Source of the DNA: Fremontodendron californicum
Taxonomy: Eukaryota > Streptophyta > Magnoliopsida > Malvales > Malvaceae
NCBI GenBank assembly: GCA_030761205.1
Contig: JAULJL010000010.1
Span: 13,301,241 to 13,365,240, forward strand
Direction of reading: 5' to 3'
DNA: 64,000 nt
Part shown: piece by piece, positions 47,920 to 57,600 of the stretch
Position numbering within the stretch: position 1 is the stretch's first letter
Layout: each line of letters begins with the position of its first letter
Notes under the pieces: generated by a model
Told to the model about the DNA's origin: nothing
Database searches by the model: none
What the model saw: only the letters and a program-made list of their open reading frames with translations
Translations under genes and position numbers: made by a program

Positions 47920-48972
47920 GCGCTGTATGCGACTTTAAAAATGATGCCCGGAGGTCTTAAGAATGGTGCCCGGAGGCCTTACCTGTGATTTGAAAAAAAT
48001 GCGCTGTATGCGACTTTAAAAATGATGCCCGGAGGTCTTAAGAATGGTGCCCGGAGGCCTTACCCATAATTTGGAAGAAATGCGCTGTATGCGACTTTAA
48101 AAATGATGCCCGGAGGTCTTAAGAATGGTGCCCGGAGGCCTTACCCATAATTTCGAAGAAATTCGCTCTATGCGACTTTAAAAATGATGCCCGGAGGTCT
48201 TAAGAATGGTGCCCGGAGGCCTTACCTGTGATTTGAAAAAAATGCGCTGTATGCGACTTTAAAAATGATGCCCGGAGGTCTTAAGAATGGTGCTCGGAGG
48301 CCTTACCCGTGATTTGGAAGAAATGCGCTGTATGCGACTTTAAAAATGATGCCCGGAGGTCTTAAGAATGGTGCCCGGAGGCCTTACCCATAATTTGGAA
48401 GAAATGCGCTGTATGCGACTTTAAAAATGATGCCCGGAGGTCTTAAGAATGGTGCCCGGAGGCCTTACCCGTGATTTGGAAGAAATGCGCTGTATGCGAC
48501 TTTAAAAATGATGCCCGGAGGTCTTAAGAATGGTGCCCGGAGGCCTTACCCGTGATTTGAAAAAAATGCGCTGTATGCGACTTTAAAAATGATGCCCGGA
48601 GGTCTTAAGAATGGTGCCCGGAGGCCTTACCCATAATTTGGAAGAAATGCGCTGTATGCGACTTTAAAAATGATGCCCGGAGGTCTTAAGAATGGTGCCC
48701 GGAGGCCTTACCCATAATTTGGAAGAAATGCGCTGTATGCGACTTTAAAAATGATGCCCGGAGGTCTTAAGAATGGTGCCCGGAGGCCTTACCCATAATT
48801 TGGAAGAAATGCGCTGTATGCGACTTTAAAAATGATGCCCGGAGGTCTTAAGAATGGTGCCCGGAGGCCTTACCCATAATTTGGAAAAAATGCGCTGTAT
48901 GCGACTTTAAAAATGATGCCCGGAGGTCTTAAGAATAGTGCCCGGAGGCCTTACCCCTGAAAAAATTATGCC
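47920..48972 (-). repeat. Satellite-like array: 13 tandem copies of an exact 81-bp unit
   Basis: GCGCTGTATGCGACTTT starts at 47920 and then every 81 bases to 48892, with one variant copy at 48163 (TTCGCTCTATGCG). No indel breaks the register. Each unit contains two GCCCGGAGG(T/C)CTTA half-motifs. The variable part is (CCCATAATTTGGAAGAA or CTGTGATTTGAAAAAA), showing at least two unit types mixed along the array. A degenerate half-unit edge continues to about 49045. Confidence 0.97.
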
Positions 48973-49045
48973 CGGAGGTCTTAAAGATGTTGCCCGGAGG
49001 TCTTACCTATGAATTATGCCCGAAGGTCTTAAAAATGGTGCTGAA

Positions 49046-52000
49046 GAATTGTTGAAAATTAACCTAAAGATTTTGAGAAGATGCGAATGCTTTTTGATGC
49101 AAATGCATATGTTGAATAAGATACGAAATGACTTAAACTGGTGCAAATGTCTTTAATGCAAATGTAAATGACTTGGATTGATGCTCATGTTTCATGATGC
49201 AGATGCCCCTACTAATTGTGTTCATGTAACTGGTTTATGAATGGTGTAACTACAATTACCACACATTAACGAAAATGCAATGATTCTAGAAATGATGCAA
49301 TTGTTTGAGATGACACAAATACGAATTCCATGAAGAATGTAAATGTAAAGGTAAAATACATATGCTTATGGAATAATGCCAATGTAAATACCCATGAATG
49401 ATGCAAATGCTTGCCGACACTGTGTAGATGCAAAAGCTCGATAAAGAGATGAGTGCTCATGAGTGATGCAAGTGCCCCCGGTTGTTCCTCTAGACTTTGG
49501 CTTAGCCTTTCAAATTCATTTTTCCTCTTCAAATCAGAGTATATCTTCAATTCATTTTGGCTATTCTCTTTGCCCCAATAGTTTTTCAAACTTTCATCAA
49601 CAGAGATCTGAACTGAGTTCGATTTCTTCTTCTCATATATGGAAGTCAAGACCTATCCTGGCAGTTCTATACCTTTGGGTTAGAAAAACCCTTGTCTCAT
49701 GTCAACATCAAAAATGGGTATTTCAAAAATATTTTTATTTTCCCTTTTTGAAAAACAATTTTGCTTATTTAAGGAAAACTTCTAAGCCAAAAATTTTAAC
49801 TCCACAGTGTATGATGTACAAATCTTTTGATGACTGATGATCACTGTTAGAAATTTCTCTAAGTATCAAACTGGGTTTTTTTTTTTAACTGGGATTGGCA
49901 AGGCTTGGTATAACAAGATTCTGTCTTTTTCAGGAAAACTTCATGACAAAAATGTATATCCCTTATAGGCTCACAAATGGAACAGGTTTTATAAATCATG
50001 AATTCATTGAGAACCAAGCAAATTCAACATTCTTTTAGTTTCCATATCAAGGCTTTTTGACAAGCGTCAAGATTGGCCGGGATGTTTAAACCGGAAAGTT
50101 TAATCTTGGAGAAAAAAGTTTCAGTTTTTTTGAAGACAATCCTCCGAATGAGAGCTGACAATTTGGGGGGTTCAGGAATTCCCAGATGTTCCTCGATGAC
50201 CACCTTTTTTAAGATGATCTTCTCTTTTGTGGTATCGGCACTTTCATAGATGGCATCAAAAATTTCCATATTTACTCTAGACCGCCCATTTTTGGGTTTT
50301 CGCCCTAGAGTCCCATTCTTCCCCTTTTTTTTTTTTTTTTTTGTTCATTGTTTTACCATGCACTTGAGAATTCTAAATTCTTCCTTAGTGAAATGATAAT
50401 TCGATGAAATGGGATAAAATCTGAGGAAAAACCTTTCAAATTAAATATTCATGTTTGATCAAAATGGACTTTTAAAGCATATAATGTAGGCCATAGCTCA
50501 GGGTTCAGAAAGAAAGGATAAATAGGCCCAAAATATGTGTTTGAGGGTAATCAGATCAAGGATCATTTCTTGAGGAGGATTCTCTTTGAAGCATTTGTCC
50601 CTTCTTGGACATTTCTTTCTTTTTGACTTTTGTGTCTTTCTTTCCTCGTTCTTGGCTTTCAATTTGCCATGTCTTTCACACATTTTGTTTTCTTTTTTAT
50701 TGTGTTTTTTTGTTTTTCTTGGCTTTTATTTCGCCATCTTTTCCTCTTCTTTTTTCTTTGACAGAGTGCGCCCGTATTTATTCGGGGCTCCATTTGCTTT
50801 GTGTCTATCCTTGAGCTGTCACTCATTTCTCAATGATCTTTGAAAAGACCTTTCCTCGCATTTGCCCCCCAGTGTAGAGGGTAATCCTTGATCAGGGTTC
50901 AAAGAAGAAAGAATTCTTTTGGCTCAAAAGGGGTGACTATGGATAATTTCTTTTTGTGTGAAAGGGATATGAAAGATGGCCATTTCTCATGTCAAGCACA
51001 AATATTCACATTGAAAAGCAATCCCTAGGGGAAATAGATATTCAGAATTTCATTTTGCACTTTGGAATCATCCGAGTTCTCATATGCATGATATCACAAA
51101 ATTTTTTTTTTGTTTTTTTTTCGTTGCATGCCCCCAATAATTCATGCATTAGCCCATCTTTCTTCACTATGTATCCATCATTTCCACATATGATGCCCCA
51201 ATTTGATTAACCATGCGAATTTGTATCAACGAGGAACATGGCAAGTCTTGGTCTGTTTTGAAAAGGCTGAGTTTCCAATCTGAGTTCTTTGAAGAGACAA
51301 GGAAAACATAACCCAAAAGCAGGTTTTCTCTGGGACAAGGGATAATCTAGTTTAATCATTGTGCCCCAAGGTGTCAATCATGAAGTGATGTCTGGGCAAT
51401 TAGTGTTTTGTGGTCATTGGGAAAGGTCATGAATGGTTTTAGCACAATCCTGACACACACCAAATTATCAAAATCTGGATTCTTGAAAGAATGTCTCATT
51501 TGTTTGATTTTCAAGGAATTTGAAAATTTTCAAAAAGTTCATTCCTTTGTTCATAGCCTAGACTAAGATCTAAGTCTTTGCTTATTCTGTGATGACAATG
51601 GTTTTATGAAGTCAAATCATTCATATTCCTTGAAGCATTAGGTCTTTCAAGTGGTCTCGGTTCAAAGGATTTAGGCTTAGGAAAGCCTAAAAGAGAAGGC
51701 TGAAGGTATTGGGTCATTTCTAACAATGATCATCAATATTCTCAAGATTGTTCATTATTTCATGTGAAAACCACTTATTTATTGTGTACCACAAATTTTC
51801 TCAAAGTTTCATTTGTTTTTTTTTTTTTTTTTTTTTTTTACAATTTCAAATTTATTGCTAAAATAAAATGAACACAAAATATTAAAATTTAAAATTTATT
51901 TATTTATTTCATGTAGATGTCATCATGAGACAAGAGCTTTCATCATCAAAGTGTATAGAAAAATATGCATCAGAATGCTCCTATTGACATGCTTTCAAAG

Positions 52001-52239
52001 ATAACAAATCTTATCCTCAAAATTCTTCAAGAGGAAATCAATCTATGGTAAAACAGATTTCCAATGTTCGATAAGCTCTGGAATTCAAATGCCATTGTGG
52101 ACAAGACCCTCAATTCTTTCCTTCAGTTTTCTGCATTTTTAGTCGAATGCCCAATTGCCCCAATATGATACTCGCACTTGCTGTTGGGGTCATAGCTTTT
52201 AGCTGATGAAGAAAACTCTTCAAAGCTAAGCCAATTTCT
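49046..52239 (-). other. Remaining 3' UTR of the minus-strand Ogre-type element
   Basis: Mostly non-coding. 49080-49470 is rich in ATGATGCAAATGC-type words. 50470-51110 aligns in reverse with 30780-31270 of the plus-strand Ogre (shared CCTTGATC(A)AGG, ATGGCCATCTTTCATAT and TTTCCCCT). Long T runs lie at 50322-50342 and about 51815-51839. 51230-52239 has no match that I see in the window. Confidence 0.65.
50024..50269 (-). CDS. Small hypothetical ORF (81 aa) in the Ogre 3' UTR
   Basis: The minus-strand ATG at 50269 opens MEIFDAIYESADTTKEK and runs 81 codons, sense with the minus-strand element. Its composition is protein-like (mixed charged and hydrophobic, Lys-rich). I recognise no family and no counterpart is evident in the plus-strand Ogre copy. 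It may be chance, or a remnant of an additional ORF of the element. Confidence 0.2.
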   Translation of the reverse strand: MEIFDAIYESADTTKEKIILKKVVIEEHLGIPEPPKLSALIRRIVFKKTETFFSKIKLSGLNIPANLDACQKALIWKLKEC

Positions 52240-53045
52240 ATTTCATCTTATTAATGTGTTTCATGATGAATGAGCTATGAATGTCATGAGTGCAATTTGA
52301 TGCATGTGAAGGATAAACAAAGTTATGTGTGGTCATATACAGTGGAAACATGTTGACCATGTATGTTATAAATGCAACACGATGCCAACATGATGCATTT
52401 AAAGAATAAGAAAAACCAATGCATGGATATATGCAATGAATGACCATGTATGTTCCAAATGCATTTCTCAATGAATGATCATATACACTATGAATGCCAC
52501 ACAATGTCAATTATGATGCATGTGAAGAATAAATGACTGACACAGAGTATATACAACGAAGGTCATGCTGACCGTGTATGTCATGAATGCAACCTCATGC
52601 CAATATGACAAATTAATGCATGAGCATATCATGATGACTGTGTATGCCATGAATGCAACCTGATGCCAACATGATGCATGTAAAAAATAAGCAAATTAAT
52701 GCATGGATATATACAATGAATGACCATGTATGTTCCAAATGCATTTCCCAATGAATGATCATATACACTATGAATGCCACACAATGTCAATATGATGCAT
52801 GTGAAGAATAAATGACTGACACAGAGTATATACAAAGAAGGTCATGCTGACCGTGTATATCATGAATGCCACCTGATGCCAACATGATGCATGTAAAGAA
52901 AGAATAAATTGATACATAAGTATATACAAATAATGACCATGCATGTCATAAACGTATCTTACAATGAATGACCATGCATGCTATGACTATAACATGATGT
53001 CAAAATGATACATGCAAAAATAAATGAATTAACACAAAGGTATAT
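52240..53045 (-). repeat. ~280-bp tandem repeat region rich in ATGATGCATG/CATGTATG words
   Basis: GCATGGATATAT occurs at 52421 and 52701, and the following ~230 bases match closely, giving a 280-bp period with just under two good copies plus degenerate flanks. The unit itself contains shorter repeats around AATGACCATG and CATGAATGCAACCTGATGCC. The region ends where Athila inserts. The minus-strand ORFs 52238-52510 and 52629-52835 are translations of the repeat. Confidence 0.85.
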
Positions 53046-53454
53046 TGATAACTCGTATAATTATATAGTTTTTAGTTATGTTTTATTATTGTTTTGTGTC
53101 AAATACGAGTTATTATTGTTTAGTCTAATTGTGTTTATGATCTTTTATATTTTTATGTAATTTGGTGTTTTTCACAAGTTTCTTTGAGTGATTTCAGATT
53201 ACTAGTATTAAGGGCAAATCCAGTTCAGTTCCAGTTCCGACACCTTTTGCCATATCAGCTATATCTTGAGTTTCACTGAAGCAATAAGGCTGAACTTTGT
53301 ATCCCTGTAAAGCTAAGAGGCATATCTATCTTTTTCATGTTTTACACTTCTTGAAACGGAGTCGTTTTCCCTAGAGAAATCGACCATCAAGTTGGCTGAT
53401 GTGCAATGACGTCTGTTCTGCACCGTTTTGGTATTTTGACCATATCTTCCGATC

Positions 53455-53460
53455 CACGTG
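53455..53460 (+). promoter_or_regulatory. G-box and nearby TGACGTC in Athila U3
   Basis: CACGTG at 53455 and TGACGTC at 53407 are sequence classes bound by plant bZIP/bHLH factors. They lie 240-290 bases upstream of the TATA box. Both are kept in the 3' LTR. Regulatory function is inferred only. Confidence 0.35.
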
Positions 53461-53692
53461 CGCAAATGATCTGATTCCAACGGCTATGGATCCGTAACTG
53501 ATAGGGGTATATTTTTCTAGAAGACCATTTTATCAGATCGAGCCTCCAACATTGACAAAATCGACCATCAAGCTGGCTGATCAGAATTGTCATACAATAT
53601 GACGAAAATTGTTAGAAAAATGCACCCACCTATTATACCTACCTTTGAAATTTGTAAAGCTTGTCTCTTGTCATTTAGCCCTCCAAAATGTG

Positions 53693-53700
53693 TATAAATA
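53693..53700 (+). promoter_or_regulatory. TATA box of the Athila LTR promoter
   Basis: TGTATAAATAGAGGG is a strong plant TATA box. It would place the RNA start near 53725, leaving a leader of about 0.9 kb to gag-pol. Confidence 0.75.
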
Positions 53701-54543
53701 GAGGGCCTTGGATGAGTATTGGGATACATTATACATTGGTAGGATATTAGCCATTGTAAAAAAAATTCTCTAAGTTTTCTTCTTTTTTTCTTTCTCTAGT
53801 TTTCTTTTTCTTTATTTACTTATGCTTCTTACATTTTTTTTCATTTTTAGTATGTGTTGCTAATCATATTGTTGAGGTGATGAGGTGAAGCTCTTGGTAA
53901 ATGCTAAGGTTAGTCTCTTAAACTTGAGCTAAAATGAATGATCATTTATAAACATTAGTATAGATAATATTTTCTTTTGGTTTAAAATCATACTTGCAAA
54001 GTAGAGATCTTGATTCGTTATTGACAAGGAAAATGACACAGTAAATGCTTGGTTTCATAACCTTGATTTGTTGTAGACATATACCTTGGCATAAGGAATG
54101 CTTGGACTCTTTTTATGAGTTTTGAGGACACCAAATGAACATAATATCATATGCTATGGACGTTGGACAACTTGGACTGAATTGCTAAACCTTCCGATTG
54201 GAACCTCCCTTATGTTTGGATTTCAATTGTGTAATAAAACAAGATTAATCTTAGCATAACACCAAGAGTGGATTCTCTAACCTCAACATCTTTTCTTATT
54301 GTTTTTTATATCTTGTTTAATTGCTTTTATGTTATTTTGTTTATTTTGTTCTCTAATATCTTGTTTACTTTCTTTGTTATTGATTCCCTAATATCTTGTT
54401 TATTTTCTTTTTCTTATATATTTATAAACTTATACTTACTAATACGCTTCCCTGTGGTTCGACCTCGGACACCCGAGAATTTATTACTTGAACATAACCT
54501 GCACTTGGGTTTACAACTCTTAATTGAGTTACCATCAAGTTTT

Positions 54544-54561
54544 TGGCGCCGTTGCCGGGGA
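54544..54561 (+). other. Primer-binding site, tRNA-Asp type
   Basis: TGGCGCCGTTGCCGGGGA lies 6 bases after the LTR end. This sequence is the Athila-type site complementary to the 3' end of tRNA-Asp. Confidence 0.93.
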
Positions 54562-54646
54562 GGCAATACTAAGTATATAAGTTTATAAGTATATTTATTT
54601 TTATTGGCTGGTTATACCGCCTAATTTTGTATATTAACTTTGTTTT

Positions 54647-57600
54647 ATGCTTGTTTGGCGACGTGATTTTAGATCTCGTCGTTTAGTTAGATTTTATTGT
54701 GAAACTTTTTCAGGTAATCTTTCTAATACAACTCCTACCATGGCTGACAATGAAAGTGTTCATGCTGAAGATGAGAACAGACAAGTACGCACCATGCGTG
54801 ACTACTTGCAACCAACTCGAAGCTCATCACCCTCTTGTTTTATTTTTCCTCTCAATGCAAACAACTTTCGTTTTAAACCAGGTATGATAGCTTTGCTTCC
54901 AAATTTCTATGGGTTGGAATCGGAAAGTGCTTACTCGTTTCTAAAAGACTTCGAAGATGTATGTGTCACCTTTAATGACCAACAATGTACAAATGAAATT
55001 GTCAAGCTAAAATTATTTCCTTTTTCTTTAAAAGATAAAGCAAAAATTTGGGTTCATAATTTAAAACCAAGGTCAATTGGCACATGGCAAGAATTACAAA
55101 CTGAGTTTCTAAAGAAATTTTTCCCAGCACATAAAACTACTGCTTTGAAAAGACAGATTCAAAATTTCAATCAAAATCAAAATGAAGCATTTTTTCAGTG
55201 CTGGGATCGTTTTAAAGATTTGTTAAGTTCTTGTCCACATCATGGTTTTGAAAAATGGCGTCTTATTAGTTTCTTTTATGAAAGTTTAACTCCCGAAACT
55301 AAACAATTTGTTGAAACAATGTGTAACGGTGAGTTTCTAGAAAAAGAACCTGAAGAAGCCTTTGACTACTTAGACCATTTGGCAGATAACTCTCAAGCCT
55401 GGCACACAGATAATTCCTCTGAAAGTTCCAATAGATCTAATGTTGTTTCTAACAGAGGAAAATATCATTTTAGTCAAGAAGATGAGATAAAAGCTAAAGT
55501 AGCTAATTTGGCTAGAAAGATTGAAGCCATGGAACTTAGAGAAGTAAAAGAAGTTAAAACGGTTAAAAATGAAGAAAGTTGTGGAATTTGTGAAATCATG
55601 GGACACCCCACTTCTGAATGTCCAAACATTCCCACTCTTAAAGAAGCGTTGCATGATCAAGTAAATTCCATAAACACATTTAAAAAGCCTTTTCCTTCTC
55701 CTTACTCTGAAACGTATAACCCTGAATGGAGAAATCATCCCAACTTCAGTTGGCGGAATAATAATCATGTTCAGGTACCACAATCTCAAAAGCCGGGCAA
55801 CACTTTTTCCTATCAACCTTCACGTGTACAAACCTTGGAAGAGACATTGCAAGCATTCATGCAAACACAAGCAAATGTGAATAGCCGGACTTCACAGGAC
55901 ATCAATGAGATCAAAAACACCTTGTCCACATTGACAGCTTCATTACGCACTCAAGAAAAAGGTAAGTTTCCTGCTCAACCTCAGCCTAACCCTTCTACTC
56001 AATGTCTTGTTTCTTGCTCCAATGAAACTCAACAGGAAAATGCCAGTTCTATCACAACTCTTCGAAGTGGAAAGGCAATTGACAAAAACATTCCATCAAA
56101 AGACCAAGATCCTCTTTCCCCTCCGAAAAGTAATGGTAAGGATGATGGTAAGTCTGAACTTCTTGAAAATTTGGACAAAGAAAAAGGTATGCATCCTGCT
56201 CCTTTTCCTCAAAGGTTGCAAACAATAAAGAATTTGAATCAAAATGCAGAAATTTATGAACTTTTCAAACAAGTTAAGATTAACATTCCTTTATTGGATG
56301 CAATCAAACAAGTTCCATCTTATGCTAAATTTTTGAAGGACATGTGCACAGTTAAAAGGAAACATAATGTACAAAAGAAAGCATTTTTGACGGAAAGTGT
56401 GAGCTCAATCATTCAGCACCTTACTCCACCAAAATTCAAAGATCCTGGATGTCCAACAATCTCATGCATCATTGGAAACACTAGAATAGAACGTGCATTG
56501 CTTGATCTTGGTGCTAGTGTTAATCTTTTGCCTTTTTCTGTTTATCAACAGTTAGGTTTAGGTGAACTCAAGGAAACACCTGTTACACTTCAACTAGCTG
56601 ATCGTTCTGTAAAAATTCCTCGAGGGATAGTTGAAGATGTTTTGGTTCAAATTGATAATTTTTACTTCCCTGTTGATTTTATTGTTTTGGACACACATCC
56701 TGTTTCAAATCCAAATGTTCAAATTCCTGTTATATTAGGCCGTCCATTTCTTGCAACTTCTAATGCTCTGATAAATTGCAGGAATGGTATGTTGAACATT
56801 TCTTTTGGAAATATGACTTTAGAATTAAATGTGTTCAACATTTGCAAGCAACCTGGTGATAATTCAGAAGTACATGAAGTGGATTTCATTGAAGAACTTG
56901 TTCATGAACATCTCACCACTACCACATTCCATGATCCTTTAGAAGCTTATTTAATTGAATATGAGTTTGATAATGCTTCAGAAATTTCACACACTGATTC
57001 TTTGTTAAAATCTTTTCAGGATAAGCATTGTTGGAAACAAAAGTTTGAGGAACTTCCATCACTTACAAATGTCACTGTACCATCAACTATTGAACCACCC
57101 AAGCTGGAGTTAAAACCATTGCCATCCGAGCTAAAATATTCCTTTTTGGGTGAGAGTGAAACTTTTCCAGTCATAATTTCTTCACATCTTGATGAACTAC
57201 AAGAAGGTAAGTTGTTACAACTTTTGAAGATGCACAAAAATGCATTAGGATGGACCTTAGCTGACATAAAGGGAATAAGCCCATTAATCTGCACACATAA
57301 TATTTATTTAGAGGAAAATGCTAAACCCTCTAGACAAATGCAACGAAGGCTTAATCCTAATGTGAAAGAAGTAGTGAGAAATGAAGTCATTAAACTTCTA
57401 GATAATGGAATCATTTATCCTATCTCTGATAGCAAATGGGTAAGTCCTACTCAAGTCGTACCTAAGAAATCTGGAGTTACTGTAGTTAAAAATGAAAACA
57501 ATGAATTAATTCCAGCTAGGACTGTTACTGGTTGGCGCATGTGCATTGACTATAGGAAACTTAACTCAGTGACGAGGAAAGATCATTTCCCTTTGCCTTT

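Larger units (their letters stand above)
42936..53045 (-). mobile_element. Second Ogre-type element, minus strand, 3' LTR and 3' UTR visible
   Basis: The 3' LTR (47320-42936 read on the minus strand) and polypurine tract match the plus-strand Ogre element in reverse. The internal part (47321-53045) matches that element's 3' UTR at 50860-51110 (compare 30780-31060). Athila then inserts at 53046. No pol or gag is visible, so the rest should lie to the right of Athila. The five bases before the LTR are CCTGT (42931-42935), the expected target duplication. Confidence 0.88.
53046..54537 (+). repeat. 5' LTR of the Athila element
   Basis: The 1492-bp LTR starts TGATAACTCGTATAATTAT and ends TACCATCA. 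The first 592 bases recur at 63409-64000 with four substitutions. It includes a near-duplicate AATCGACCATCAAG(T/C)TGGCTGA at about 53379 and 53560, a TGACGTC (53407-53413), a CACGTG G-box (53455-53460) and a TATA box (53693-53700). Confidence 0.97.

Noticed and set aside
47650..49045. CRISPR-like array
   Set aside because: There are no unique spacers: the whole 81-bp unit repeats, and the context is a plant retrotransposon 3' UTR. It is a tandem satellite.
53387..53593. Minus-strand 68-aa ORF repeated almost unchanged at 63750-63956
   Set aside because: It is present twice only because it lies in the Athila LTR; no family and no start context.
54544..54561. tRNA gene fragment (also 5440-5453 and 20167-20182)
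   Set aside because: These are primer-binding sites of retrotransposons, complementary only to tRNA 3' ends, with no tRNA fold around them.
55370..55816. Minus-strand ORF of 148 aa inside Athila gag (also 57016-57294, 58691-58930)
   Set aside because: Antisense shadows of a long intact gag-pol frame; composition is biased and no motif is recognisable.
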